The position numbers and the translations under genes are program-made. A stretch of 64,000 nt of DNA from Periplaneta americana (lineage: Eukaryota; Arthropoda; Insecta; Blattodea; Blattidae). Location: positions 95,312,501-95,376,500 of the forward strand of contig NC_091124.1 of NCBI RefSeq assembly GCF_040183065.1, read 5' to 3'. Shown here piece after piece: positions 11,912 through 23,640 of this stretch; position 1 is the first letter of the stretch, and the number at the start of each line of letters is the position of its first letter. The notes under the pieces are model-generated. The model was not told where the DNA came from. It saw nothing but the letters and a program-made list of their open reading frames with translations, and searched no databases.

Positions 11912-12302
11912 CAGTAGAGGCAAAAAGAAACCGGACCGACTCTTGTAGCTAATACAAAAGAATCCTGTGCTGTGTATTGTGTCAAACTGTAGTAATTTCA
12001 ATATGGATAGTGAAGCCAGAGGTATGTATTGCTATTTAATGTAAAAATACGCAGTTATCTTTGCCGAATAGAGGTAGAAATGTAATATAGATAACAGATT
12101 AAAATAAAACTCTAAAAAGTTTTTTCGTCTGTAAGTTTGAGGCACTGAAGGAAACAAAAGACGGTAAGAATCGAACAAATGCAATAAATTTCATTGTTAC
12201 AATTAATTATACAAGATGTATGTGTTTTGTGACTAGCAAAATTTGAATCTGTGACTGTGAAATCAGCTGCAAGGATCGGTCCGGTTCTTTTTACTACTAC
12301 TG
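11912..12302. mobile_element. 391 bp MITE with TA target site
   Basis: Terminal inverted repeats of about 40 bp begin CAGTAGAGGCAAAAAGAAAC and, on the other strand, CAGTAGTAGTAAAAAGAACC, both continuing into a shared CCGGACCGA. TA dinucleotides flank the element at 11910-11911 and 12303-12304. No coding capacity is present. The TA duplication and CAGT ends fit a Tc1/mariner-type MITE. Confidence 0.8.
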
Positions 12303-12304
12303 TA

Positions 12305-13000
12305 CGTTTCCTCGTCACGGTTGATAATACAGAGCGTCATTCGAACGTTCCATATCTCAACACTCACTGAGTAGAAGCTCTGAGATAAGCTAGTCTGTGC
12401 AACACTTTAAAAATCAACAGTGTCCATGTTTTTTTCGTCTGGTGTACAGTGAAAGGAGGAACATGGAAGCGATACTAAAATTGTATCTCAGCAAAAAGAC
12501 GAGATCCTTATTATTACTGAAATTTAAAGTTGAAACGTCATAAACCAGAGATAATCAGGCTATATTGTACTACAAAAATTATAGCTTCAACTTCACTCCA
12601 ACAATATTAATATTTTATAAGGTAGCACGTCTTTGTGAATTCTGAATGAAATCGGCATTAATACAACCATATATCACAATATTGTTTCCTGAGTTAGCTC
12701 AAGATGAAACCCAACACTTGCTAAAAATCTCTGTTTTTACTATAGTAAAGGACGGAAGAATACGCATCTAAAGGTCACGCGTAACCAGTATGGTTGCCGG
12801 TCATTTCAGCACATTATAATTAAATCATTTGGGTACGCTTTCAATTCGATATTCATTTTTATGACAAATCGCCACATACATACATTATGTAACACTGCAG
12901 CAGGAAATCTAATATTTATATGCTTACCTAAGCTCCGTATCCGAGATCAAATGAATATACACCTTGTTACCCTTTTGTTTACTGCATTTCCCGTGTGAAA
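12305..13000. other. Unassigned AT-rich sequence
   Basis: I found no recognisable gene, tandem repeat or element end. Confidence 0.4.
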
Positions 13001-13101
13001 CCACAGTCTAGTATATACAGTCACGAAGCAAAATACTTAATCAATATGCATCCATAGACAGTTGCTAACCACCAGGATCGCTACTATCGCCTCATCACAG
13101 A
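13001..13101 (+). mobile_element. CCACAGTCTAG-type MITE, truncated
   Basis: It begins CCACAGTCTAGTATATACAG and matches the first ~100 bases of each arm of the palindromic dimer at 58146-58513, including 'atgcatccatag' and 'aggatcgcta...atcgcctcat'. The right half is missing. Confidence 0.75.
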
Positions 13102-14402
13102 CCCTTTCCCAAGCAGGCGATAAAATGTATTGTACTTACGATATCATGTCCTTTTGAAAAAATTAACACTTTCCACTATTAAAATATGAAATATACATAA
13201 AGCTTATATATTATTTTCATAAAGTATATATTATATTTTATAAACTCACCTACCTGAATCTTTCGGAAAAAAGATAACTCTGACCTCTTTTTCTTACAAT
13301 TTAGGTATAGTACTACAAAAGTCTTCTTGTCCCATATTATTATTCAAATTATTGTATTTTAGTCAATTACAGTTATTACAAACGATAACGAACATTTCCA
13401 GTTTACGGCACAGTCAATGCCTTTTCGATCTAGACCAGGCTGTAATGTATGTTCGGGTTTTCTATTTCAGTGTATGGAGCTCAGTGAAATATTATATTAT
13501 AACTTTATTGCGTATCATTGCTACGTTTTATTTAGTGTAATGTGTCCATAAGTTCCATGTACTTCTTGTTCATAATATGTTGCAGAAATAATTACAAAAC
13601 TGTGTTATTTTAATGTGAAGAGAATTTTTCATGTTAACATAATCTGTTCGCATCAACATTTTAAGTTTAGAATGGAAGCTATTTTGAGGTTTAATAAAAA
13701 AGAATTTATATTGTGTTTTTAATTTAGCACATCTAACTTCCTTCATTGTAGGCAGAAAATTTACCATATCACTCCTATGAAACTAGTGTACGTACGATTG
13801 TGTTACTTCGTCTCTTAGGTAGTAGGTAAATACAATAATTCAGTACCGGTACTCAATTGTAGTATTGAAATACAGACAAATTGAATGTGCGGACTATCAT
13901 ACATGACATTAGGCTTAATTATAATGTATAATTGCGAATATAGGAATATAAGTTAAATATAGTAAACATAACCTATAATTTCCACATTAATTGCATAGCA
14001 TTGGAGCCCACTAAAATTAGACACAAAAGGGCAACCGGTACATAAACATAACCCATAATTTCAACATATCTAAATATCCGTGCGGTGCAACTGATAAATT
14101 ATTGAATCGTGCATAAATGAATGTACAAGAATTTCGCAATTTTTAATCGAAATAAAGGAGGTATTACACATACGAACAACGTAATTTTCACACCAAAAAT
14201 AATATTACACCTTAACTCGCAAGTGAATTATGTCTGAAGTGTCTCATAATCATTGTTTTAAATTTTATTAATGCAATTACACTACATTTTAGAGAAATAT
14301 GTGTTACTCTTTTTATATTGCAACTAATTTATGTTTGAAACGCCGCCCTTCGTGATCCGGTTGAGCGAGTCACATGGACTGCTTTACGGCCTTACGATGG
14401 CA
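13102..14402. other. Unassigned AT-rich sequence
   Basis: This is long, low-complexity AT-rich sequence. Two related short phrases ('aaacataacc..taatttc' near 13965 and 14045) recur, but I cannot define a repeat unit. No gene was recognised. Confidence 0.4.
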
Positions 14403-14495
14403 GTGACACAGTCTATTCTTAGTATTCACACCGCTCCATGCGGCTAGCAACTATCGCGAGAAATGCAAAAAATCATTTCAAGCTTCGTAACTATA

Positions 14496-15985
14496 CAGGG
14501 TGTTTAAAAAATACGGGGCATAATTTCAGGTATGTATTTCCCACATGTAGACAATCAAAATAGTTCATTACAACATGTGTCCGGAAATGCTTCATTTCCG
14601 AGTTATGGCCTTCACAAATTGAAATTCACCGCAACGTTTTTCTTTTCGCAGATCGTCGTCATTACAGAAGATGTTCAAAATGTCCACCGCCTGCTTGAAT
14701 ACAGACCTCACATCGATGTCTCATTGACCTGCGAACACGATCCCAAGCTCCAGGAGTATTGCGTATGTCCTCAGAACATGCCACAATTCGATTCCGAAGG
14801 GATTCCAAATCAGGCACCGGAAACGAATAAACCAATGATTTTAAATGGCCCACAAGTAGAAATCGAGAGGGTTCAGATCAGGTGAGCGTGGAGGCCAAGC
14901 AATTGGGCTACCTCTACCTATCCATCGATCAGGAAACCTTCGATCCAAGTACCGGCGAGCCGTACGACTGAAGTGTGCAGGAGCGCCATCATGCAAGAAG
15001 TGAATGTGTTGACGATTGATCAGTGGAGTGAGTGTCTTCTAAAACATGAGATATGGTGTTTTCCAGGAAGTTTGTGTACGCCTGCCCCGTAAGTCTGTTT
15101 ACAAGTACATGGGGTCCAACTAATCGATCACCAATGATACCGGCCCACATGTTGAGGGAGAACCGCACCTGGTGATGAGATGGAACAGTTGCACGAGGGT
15201 TTTCATACGCCCATACATGCTGATTGTGGAAATTTGTTATGCTATCTCGTGTGAACTGTGCTTCATCTGTAAATAATACTAAGGCAGGAAAGTTCGGATT
15301 TACACCACACTGCTGCAAGAACCACTGACAGATCCTAATTCGTGCAGGGTAATCTGCTGGTGACAGGGCCTGTACACGTTGCAAATGATAAGGATACAAT
15401 TGATACACTTTCAACAGTCTCCAGACAGTCGTATGAGGAACATTGACTTGCAACGCTACCCTTCGTGTGCTGATAGGAGGAGTCATGTTCACAGCCTCCA
15501 GAATCTCCTCCTGTACTTCTGGAGTTGTAAATCTTGGTCGTCCCCTTCCCAAACCAGGAGAGTTAAATTTTCCATACTCGCACAGACGGTAATGGAGACG
15601 TACAAATGTCTTCCGATCTGGACATTGTCGCTGAGGGTACCTCTCCTGGTACAAACGACGAGCCAGCACAGCATTGCCGTCCGCCTTACCGTACATGAAG
15701 TGTATCTCTGCCAGCTCTTGATTTGAATACATGTCGCACAGTCTAACGCCTACACAACACTGAATGTAACCTTCGCCTTGGAATGAACTGTCAGAGTGCC
15801 CTCTTAATGTCTCCTTTGACGGCAACGACCTGAGGAAAGAAAAACATTCCGGTGAATTTCAATGTTGTGAAGGCCATAACTCGGAAATAAAGCATTTCCG
15901 GACACATGCTGTAATGAACTATTTTGATTGTCTACATGTGGGAAATATATACCTGAAATTATGCCCGTATTTTTTAAACAGTCTG
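14496..15985 (-). mobile_element. Tc1/mariner-superfamily element, complete with long TIRs
   Basis: The ends are CAGGGTGTTTAAAAAATACG and, inverted, CAGACTGTTTAAAAAATACG, with inverted similarity over about 125 bp at each side (14496-14620 and 15862-15985). TA is duplicated at 14494-14495 and 15986-15987. At 1490 bp it contains one transposase gene on the minus strand. It lies inside an older MITE, so it is the later insertion. Confidence 0.88.
14662..15825 (-). pseudogene. DUF4817-type Tc1/mariner transposase, two frameshifts
   Basis: The likely start is the Met in 'MYSNQELAEIHFMYG' (residue 32 of the longest frame), because DUF4817 begins there. A DUF4817 HTH follows (residues 32-85), then a second HTH ('ISTRRVALQVNVPHTTVWRLL'), then the catalytic region with 'LFTDEAQF' (Asp187). 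The first frame ends near 14989. In the next frame 'HDGAPAHF' gives the second Asp, and 'PPRSPDLNPLDFYLW' the third acidic region. A second single-base shift near 14848 precedes the C-terminal 'GHLKSLVYS...HFEHLL'. All catalytic motifs survive, so decay is recent: about two single-base indels separate it from an intact gene. Confidence 0.85.
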
Positions 15986-15998
15986 TATACTAGATTGT

Positions 15999-17270
15999 GG
16001 CGATAATAGATACTCAAGTAGAAATAAGCAAAGAGCTCACATTAGAAGATATGCTTTGCTTAAAAAACCAGTTCCAAAGATTTTGTTCCGTTCAAAATAA
16101 ACTTAATTTTAGAATCTATCTTTTTTAGACTTTTTTTTCTCGTTTTGATGAATATTAACCCCCCTAAGAATATTGAATGTTTCCTTAAATGGAAATTACA
16201 TTGAGCATCCCCTATGATGGTTATGAACAAATACACATACCTCGGAAGATATCAATTTTAGGACCCATGCTTATTGGAATTCGTTTGCTTGTTTTGGTGG
16301 ATACTGCCACCTATAAAAATACTGGATATTAAAAAAATCTACATATAACAGACTTCATTATGTATAATCATGGTCACAAAATACTTCCATTATACGTTGA
16401 ATGCAGTACTTTCTGGCGTTGAGCCAGTGGGAAACTATAGTGAGATTTAACACAGCAAGGTGCATCTACAGTGTTCAACTTTTCTTCAACATTAAGAACT
16501 TTCCGACTGTTGCGTACACTTATGTCACTTAATTCACTTATTATCACATTTATAGGGATCTTGTTGTAACACTCAATAACGTCTTTGCGTGTCATCGCGT
16601 CTTTTGCCAGTTGATAGGCTAGCTCATTTCCGTGATTTCCAACGTGCCTTGGCCCAACTGAAGTCTAGTTTCAAGTGCCCATTTTCCATAGATGCCATTT
16701 TTATCCTTATTTATTCTATTAGGTACACTTAACGGCAAAAAGAATAAGCCGCCGACAATTTTAAATTTCCAGATACATAACATAGGGCATGATCGTCTTG
16801 TCAAAGCCGTAGTTCACCAGGTAACACATAATTGAACCATTTAAATTTGCTGTATTTTGTTTAAGAGTCTAAAATGTGTTATAAAATCGAATGGAGAGTT
16901 GATTCTAGAAACGTCAGGGCATCTGAAGATTGAAATAATAATAAAATTGATAAATACATAATCAACCGAAGCGAATATGAACAGAAAAACCACGTATTAT
17001 ATCGAAACGGTATTAACAGTTACCATAGCGTAAGTTGTTATGGTCTTGGTCTATTGAATGAGTTGATAGTAGTAGGTCAAGGTTCGAATCTCCTACAATT
17101 TTCTTTTTTTTTTTTTTAATTACAAATTTGCCATCATATACGTCTCTCAAAGCTATAAATGTGCCGATATCTCTTAGAATATGCCCAAACTCTAATAAAT
17201 AATAAAACTCCCTCTCTCTTCTAAGCAATACTCCTATCTGTTAATAAAACGTTCTGTCTCGTCATTACGC
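15999..17270. other. Unassigned AT-rich sequence
   Basis: No gene was recognised. A tRNA T-arm-like 'aaggttcgaatctcc' occurs near 17081, but no cloverleaf can be completed around it. Confidence 0.35.
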
Positions 17271-17370
17271 TTGAAGATGGCAGAGAGACAACATTTCATT
17301 GCCCTGGTTCGCACAGGTTATTCTGCGGCCAGAGAGATTGGAGTCCCATTGTCAACAGCTAAGCGGTTGG
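17271..17370 (+). pseudogene. HTH fragment of a transposase-like frame
   Basis: The frame gives 'AERQHFIALVRTGYSAAREIGVPLS' in outline, which has the spacing of a helix-turn-helix of the IS630/Tc1 N-terminal type (a 'GYS..EIG.PLST' turn). It runs directly into the reversed end of the 1.1 kb element at 17371-17502. Either this is part of another transposon or the match is weak. No catalytic domain follows. Confidence 0.3.
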
Positions 17371-17502
17371 CTAAATTGACTGTATACGCTTGGTTCTGTG
17401 TGGAGAACGGTTGGAAGTTTACTAGTAGAGGGGGTGGGAGTGAAGTACATTAAAAAACTCAGGTACAATAAAAACTGAAGTAAAAATAAAGTGATGTCCC
17501 TG
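17371..17502 (-). mobile_element. 1.1 kb Tc1/mariner-type element, end fragment (copy D)
   Basis: On the minus strand it begins CAGGGACATCACTTTATTTT and continues like the first ~130 bases of copies A-C ('ttcagtttttattgtacctgag', 'ccacacagaacc'). TA follows at 17503-17504. The rest is absent. Confidence 0.75.
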
Positions 17503-17504
17503 TA

Positions 17505-18974
17505 TATCTATGATCAGGCAATACATCTCGCATGACGATTTGTATCAGAGGAAGAACAATTGTTTATATGCATTTGAAGTCTGATTAGTGAATATGTAGC
17601 TAATAGGCGATGCGTGTATTGGAGGGGAAAGGAACTGGCCACCCTACCCATTATCTCCTGGCCTAGTTGCTTCATGAGTGATGTCTTATTGGTGTTACTT
17701 AAGAGATCCAAACTTGTCTTCCGACAGTTGACTAAACAACAACAACAACAACATAATAAAGAGTTAAGAAGGAATATTGACATAAATTCCTTAGTAGTAC
17801 AATATTATACTACACTAAGTGAATGAAACACACCATTCATAAAGAATGTGATATTCCAAAGAAAGAGATTGAGTATGACATGGTAAGTTGGAATCGATAT
17901 TGATGTTACCTTTAACCCTATAAAAGTAATAACTAAACTAATCAAAATAAATATTATAGTACTAAGCAAAGTTACCTAGGTATATGTTTTAACTGTAACT
18001 AATATTACATAACAAAACTCTTATTGCATTATGCTTTTAAGTTGTTATTGGTGCGCAACATTCTATCATCAGAATATTAAATTATTTTCTCGAAATCTGC
18101 TGAAGCTATAAAGCTGACATTTTTACAACACATGGGTACATATCTTTTGTTTATGATGTAACAGTAGTTGCTTTGTTAATTCATTGCCTTACAAACATTT
18201 TCCATACGAATATTTTCAAAATTTTCAATACATTATCTTCAATATTACGTATTTACTATATATTAGATTTACGAAAACATTGTTTCAGTACCTGTAAGGC
18301 TACTAAATAAACATATCTGAAAATTTCACTTTTCTGTAAAAAAAAAGTTCAGAAAATATTCCTTTTGATTAAAAAAGCAAACTTGTGAAAAATGAGTATT
18401 AAAATTAAAACTTACATTCTTATAATGCACTTATACTACTCAGACAAATCCAAAAATTAACATGGATACAGTTTTAATGAGTTCTCTTCCCATCATCCAT
18501 TGAATCTGTGCTAGCCATTCCTGTGTATAGCTCAACCAAGCGGCATATACTACCTCTTTCTTATGTCGCTTTCCTTTCCGTTGCAAAGAGCTCAGGCTCT
18601 TTTGAGCTCTAAAGCGCTCGCGCCTATGGGCGTCAGTTGACATGACTAGACTAACTCTTAACTCATGCAGCACCTCTCTCCTTCCATTACAAACTACGTA
18701 AGTCAATTGTCATACAGTACTTCTCTCCTTCTATTACAAATTACGTAAGTCAATTGTTCCTATACCCCGTAGCACTGGTTGACATTGCGTTTGATTTATA
18801 TGTAATTTATTACTAAAGTAACCCGAGTCATGCTGTGTGTGTAGTTTACATACGACCCCTGCCACATAGGTTTTGTTGTGTGTGCAGATTACATACCACA
18901 AGTGTAGCAAATGTGTGGAAGAAAATAGTATACCTGAAAAGTGTGTGTAGTGCATCTCCGCCAAATTTGCTTTT
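17505..18974. other. Unassigned AT-rich sequence with a 53 bp tandem duplication
   Basis: The only structure I see is a direct duplication at about 18672-18760. A unit with 'ctctccttccattacaaa' followed by 'tacgtaagtcaattgt' occurs twice with few changes. A short (CAA)n tract is at 17738-17752. No gene was recognised. Confidence 0.5.
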
Positions 18975-19277
18975 TAACTTACTTTACTTTTAAAGGCTTC
19001 TCCACTTTATAAGCCGTTGCCTTGGATTCCCTTTTTCCATTCTTCTCTGTTATTCCAGGATCCATCTTTCAGACCTCTAGCTCTCATTGCTTCTATAATT
19101 CTTCCCCTCCACATATATCTAGGCCGTCCTCTTTTTCTTCTTCCAGGTGGAGACCAATTCAATACTTTCTTGGGCCACCTCTCGTCTGACATCCGTTGCA
19201 CGTGTCCAAACCATTGTAATTGTCTTCGTTCCATACGGTCGATTAACTTACTGCCGATTAAACCTTAACTTCCTACT
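18975..19277 (-). pseudogene. Non-LTR retrotransposon 3' end (C terminus of pol)
   Basis: The minus-strand frame (Met at 19234) reads 'RRQLQWFGHVQRM', 'GRRKRGRPRYMW' and 'IIEAMRARGL', then 'WNNREEWKKGI', the usual C-terminal sequence of insect LINE polymerases after the reverse transcriptase. It is truncated at the 5' side near 19277, as expected for incomplete reverse transcription. A short 3' untranslated part follows to about 18975. I cannot assign the clade with certainty; RTE- or jockey-like elements share this tail. Confidence 0.75.
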
Positions 19278-19359
19278 CCACCTTCCCCGACTCAGATAGT
19301 AAAGTTTTAGTCCGATATGAGTAAACACTAAGGTAAACATTGCTCAGTGACGGATTGTA

Positions 19360-20450
19360 CAGGGACATTTTATTTTTACTTCAATTTTTATTGTACCTGA
19401 GTTTTTGAATGTACTTCACTCCCATCCCTTCTACTACTAAACTTCCAATCGTCCTCCACACAGAACCAAGGCCGCGTATGCAGTCAAAATGCCTTACGGT
19501 GATACTAAACAGTACTGAGTTAGTGAGTATAGTACGTTCCGTAAATATATTCGCGTTTTTCAGTGACGAAAGAGTTTTGAATATTGAATAATATTTTCGT
19601 ACAGGTACTGTCGTCCGTTTGCCTACGTCTCATCCCGATTTTCCCCACCTACTTCTGCACGCCTCTCTGTAAAGGTTAATGGCTGGGCTGTCTTAGCTCT
19701 TTTCTGAAAACATTAATTTTTGTTAGGAATTGGGCGTCTACGTAATATTATACAACTGTTTAAAATAACTTAAATAAAAGGACCTCCTTCCTTTGTACGA
19801 CCCTGCGACGTAACTACTTGGATGGGAAGTAGATAGCATATCTAAGTAATTTTATCTTTTCGGATCGGGCAGAAGTGAAGATTGAATTTACAGTACGTCA
19901 GGTAATCTTTTATAGATTAAGTACAGAATTATTTCCACATGAGTTAGGTACTAGTACGAAGGACGAAACTGGTAATTGGAATTAGGTACAATAATCTGTA
20001 GTGCGATAATATGCACAAAAGAACTGAAGCTTGTATCGAAATGAACGGCCACCATTTTCGAAAATGTGTTTAAATATCCATATTATGATTATTTTTCAAT
20101 TTAACTTCATTGTCTAAATTGTATGCTAATGTGCTGTAGACAGTATAATATACACTGCATAATGAATATATCCGCATGGATAGCTCAGTTCATGAGTGAA
20201 AACACTTATTGTTAATACTATACTGTATTTTGATTAAAGGAAAACCTAATGAAAATTATTAAACTCAAAATCGCGATAATTCCTAGTTTACGTAAATGGA
20301 TGAACTACTTTTCTTCCCTCCTATACCTAGTAAAGTGATTTGTTTTTGTATTTTACGCCAGTATCATCGAACTCTAGTCGTGGAAGGGGGTAACAAATGT
20401 ATAGCCAGGTTAATATTAGAAATGTTAGTAAAAATAAAATGATGTCTCTG
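19360..20450 (+). mobile_element. 1.1 kb Tc1/mariner-type element, copy B
   Basis: It is a complete copy, from CAGGGACATTTTATTTTTAC to ...GATGTCTCTG, with TA on both sides (19358-19359, 20451-20452). It is collinear with copy A without that copy's SINE. It carries traces of the same transposase start near 19530-19700 but no long frame, so it behaves as a non-autonomous copy. Confidence 0.88.
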
Positions 20451-20452
20451 TA

Positions 20453-20904
20453 TAAGGCAGACTCATGGAAATTCGATCGCGCTACAATTTCCACAAGGCA
20501 TAACTAGAATAACTTTTGCGTTCAGAAAGGGCACCATAGCGCCAGATACGTGACATACAAATCTATTACTAAACCTGTAACAAATTGCAACGTAAGGGGG
20601 CATTTTAGGTTGCTCTTATAAATATTCTACAATAATAATTAGACTTCGTGGAATTGCCACGAGAATCGCAAGGTTTACTGCGCTCGCGGTATAGACTGTA
20701 TGAGAAGGGGACATGCAACGGATTGAGTATGCCTCTGATGTAAACACTGAGCAGTATACTGCGGTTACAATAAAACCTGTATCCTGCATTCAAGAAATAT
20801 AATGAATGATCATTGAATTAAGAAATGTCTAAACATGTAAATATACAATTACTTTATAGTGAGATATATTAACTCTTAAAATGTAATGTAAGATACTCAC
20901 ATCA
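20453..20904. other. Unassigned sequence
   Basis: No element ends or coding sequence recognised. A GC-richer patch lies at about 20645-20760. Confidence 0.35.
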
Positions 20905-21579
20905 TCCTTGAATATGTACACTGCAGTGAACAGTTACGTACATTTTGAGCGACTGCAAAGTAACCTCCTCCGATGGTCATTTAAACAGTTGTTATTTTGG
21001 GAAAATGCACGTTCAACATCACACGATGTAATACGTACATATTTGAAAAACGGAAAGTCACTACTTTTTAGTACATCAACTTCAGATGTCTTGTCGTGAC
21101 CCAATAGATAGTAGGCCTACATCATTTAAAATACGAAGTTGTGAACAGGCAGAATTTTTAGCAATAATGTTTCTCAACTTACATTTCACTTTTTCTGAAA
21201 TTAATGAATTGTTATTTTGGATAACGGTTTGTGATACTTTATCCACTATATTAAGGGCTTCTAAGAGTTGTAGTTTAGACGATTCTAACAGGATGATGCT
21301 TTTGGACACGATTTTAAAATTAGAATAAATGAACAGAATATCTTTCAATAGCTGTTCAGAAGGCAATAATTTTACAGCTGCAACAGCGGAACTGTCCGTG
21401 TTATCCAATGCATCAATTATTTTGCCGTAATGTTCTGCATAATAATTAACAGCATCCAACCACCTTTCCCAACGGGTCAAGACTGGCTTCGGGGGTAAGT
21501 GTATTCCAGGGGCAATTGTTTGGAACAGCATCACTCTCATTGTAGTATGCTTGACTGAATTCTTGTCTGCACTGAACAA
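20905..21579 (-). pseudogene. CGGBP1-like hAT transposase, C-terminal half
   Basis: The minus-strand frame from 21579 contains 'IHLPPKPVLTRWERWLDAVNYYAEH', which is collinear with residues about 296-320 of the intact protein at 50371-51855. A frame break near 21085 leads into 'TSCDVERAFSQ' and 'DHRRRL', the conserved C-terminal dimerisation region with its catalytic Glu. The N-terminal zinc finger and both catalytic Asp regions are missing. It belongs to the same family as the intact gene but differs at most positions, so it is an older, separate lineage. Confidence 0.82.
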
Positions 21580-21908
21580 ATGTTAAGCTTTGACTATTCC
21601 AACCACAGTAATGCAAAAACAAGTGCTTACATAGGTATACATTAGCTGTAGCTGCTCTATCTATTTGAACTGGTCACAACTTTTAACATTAACTGCTTAT
21701 ACTACGAGACCGGGCGGTCGCTCACCTCCTCTATACTACCATACATCGGCAACCTGATTGCATGCTGCGTGTGGCAATTCAACGAAGTCTAATAATAATT
21801 ATCATAATCATTTTCTTTAGGAAATCACGAATAAGAAAGCTAGAAAAGCTGAAACATAATATATAAGTGATAATAAACGTCCCGACGTAAATATTGAACA
21901 CATTGTAA
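21580..21908. other. Flank of the hAT remnant, no feature seen
   Basis: This is probably decayed upstream sequence of the hAT remnant. No terminal repeat was found. Confidence 0.35.
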
Positions 21909-23357
21909 AGGTAAGCGTTCACTACATCGTATCGCACTCATCGGACAAATCGCACGAAACGGATATTTAAAGTGGAGTGCGTTCACTGTAACGGCTCTAC
22001 CTCATCGCTTCATCGGATTCTCTATCAGCTATTTGGTTTGAAACATATGTCGTACGACACTGACATTGAAAACAGAGGAATTTTGAGGTTAGGTCTATTA
22101 ATTCTGAGTGATAGCGAAAAAAATTGTAATTATTTCATGCTTATTAATTGAAAAAGAAGAAACGAAAGAGATATTGGTTACATAATATATCGTCGTCGTT
22201 TTTATGAAACCTCCTATGTGACAATACAGAAAATAATTTTCTAGGAGGAAGAAAAAGTTAATTAAAAATGAATAGCGGTACATAAGAATATGAAATAATT
22301 CAGTAGAAAACGTTGGTGGCCCGGTAATAAAAGGAACAGGTTATCCTATACTATTTGCTGATGACACAATTACAATCATAATTACAGACAACTTTGCCAT
22401 ATTCAAATATAAAACAGAAACAATTCTCCTTAAAATTTATGACTGATTAGAACCAATAAACTAGCATTAAACATTAATAAAACCAACATACTGTAATTCA
22501 ATTTAAAACCAATTCAAATTTAATTTATGAAACATTAGACACAACTAACAACAATATACCCCTACTAGAAACATCAACAATCAAATTTCTTACTTGCATA
22601 TTAAAATAATACATTACATTGGAAAAATCATATTAAAGAAATAACCCTCAAACTTAGCTCAGCATGCTTCACAATTAGGTCGTTACAACAGCAGTATCTT
22701 AAAGACAATATATTTTACCTATTTTCATTTCATTATGTTTTACGGAATAATATTTTGGGGAAATTCTGCAGATTATTACAAAAAAAGAGCAATTACAATA
22801 ATAGTTGGAGCAAAGGCTAGAGAGTCGTGTAGACCATTTTTTTATTAGAGATTCTGACCTTAACAAGTCAGTACAATACATATACTCTTTAATAAATTTT
22901 CTTTTACGTATTAATCATGAGTGTTAGCCAATAAGAATTTGTAATTTATTTTTATGCTTATTAATTGAAGAGGAAGAAACGAAAGAGATATTGGTTGCAT
23001 AATATTTATGTACGAAACGACTTGATTACTGTAATGGGAACGCCTCAAATTATATAATTCTTCGCAGTTTTCTACAACTGAAATAGTTTTCCGTCTGCTA
23101 TTATGGCGCGACATTGAACAAGGCACAACATAATATTAACAGTTGAGCAGTTAAAATTGATTTATTAAAGAAGGCCATGATCGCACGCATCGGAAAAGTT
23201 GCTCATTTGGGAAACGGAGACAGATTTACCGAGAGCCAATGCGTGCGATACTATGTAGTGAACGCGGTTACATAACATTTACAACAAAGATTGTCATTTT
23301 CCGATCCGTGCGATTCGTCGTCCGTTGAGTGCGATACGATGTAGTGAACGCTTACCT
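21909..23357. mobile_element. PIF/Harbinger-like element with 3 bp TAA target site
   Basis: The ends are AGGTAAGCGTTCACTACATC on both sides in inverted orientation, with similarity over about 55 bp (continuing CGTATCGCACTCA.CGGA). TAA is duplicated at 21906-21908 and 23358-23360, which fits the TWA target of PIF/Harbinger. Extra copies of 'tgtagtgaacgc' lie inside the right end. No Harbinger transposase was recognised. A jockey-type LINE fragment fills the middle. Confidence 0.72.
22325..22920 (+). pseudogene. Jockey-type non-LTR reverse transcriptase fragment
   Basis: The plus strand reads 'GYPILFADDTITIII', including the FADD box of the reverse transcriptase active site. In shifting frames follow 'TIKFL..HI', 'SQLGRYNSSILK', 'FYGIIFWGNSA' and 'KARESCRPFF'. 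These are the thumb and post-RT segments of jockey-clade polymerases, in the right order. At least six stops or frameshifts interrupt it. The endonuclease and the first RT boxes are absent. Near-identical 50 bp direct repeats (22138-22190 and 22956-23008) flank the segment and may mark how it entered the Harbinger-like element. Confidence 0.78.
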
Positions 23358-23360
23358 TAA

Positions 23361-23532
23361 GAGTTTCTTATCGAATTTCTCAACAAATTCTATCAAATAT
23401 GAAATCCTAATGTGAGAGGTGGGTTCGTTAATAAGTGTACCATTGTGCATCCGACGAAATAACCTGTTCTCAACATACAGTCACTGATGGAATTAAGAAT
23501 TAAAATAAAAATGATGATTTTTTTTTTCATTA
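23361..23532. other. No recognisable feature
   Basis: Short AT-rich spacer between the Harbinger-like element and the next hAT remnant. Confidence 0.4.
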
Positions 23533-23640
23533 GATGAAAGCACCGATGTTAGCAACACTTCACTTAATTGTATATATTAAAGGAGTTGATTCTAATTTTA
23601 ACATCCATGAAAAATTGTTGGGTCATGTGATACTCGTTGA
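23533..23640 (+). pseudogene. hAT transposase fragment (EPM2AIP1/ZBED-like)
   Basis: The frame gives 'LDESTDVSNTS', the first catalytic Asp motif of ZBED/GTF2IRD2-type hAT transposases, followed after a stop and shift by 'IKGVDSNFNIHEKLLGHV', which also fits that family. No more of the protein is visible on either side. Confidence 0.6.

Larger units (their letters stand above)
14403..15998. mobile_element. CCACAGTCTAG-type MITE split by mariner element
   Basis: Left part 14403-14495 (ending agcttcgtaactata) and right part 15986-15998 (tatactagattgtgg shares the junction TA) join into the same MITE end found at 58146-58513. The element at 14496-15985 inserted at its TA. Confidence 0.65.

Noticed and set aside
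15379-15726. A 115-codon plus-strand frame
   Set aside because: It is the complementary shadow of the mariner transposase on the minus strand.
17060-17100. Possible tRNA gene around 'aaggttcgaatctcc'
   Set aside because: Only the T-arm-like word is present; no acceptor, D or anticodon stem can be formed.
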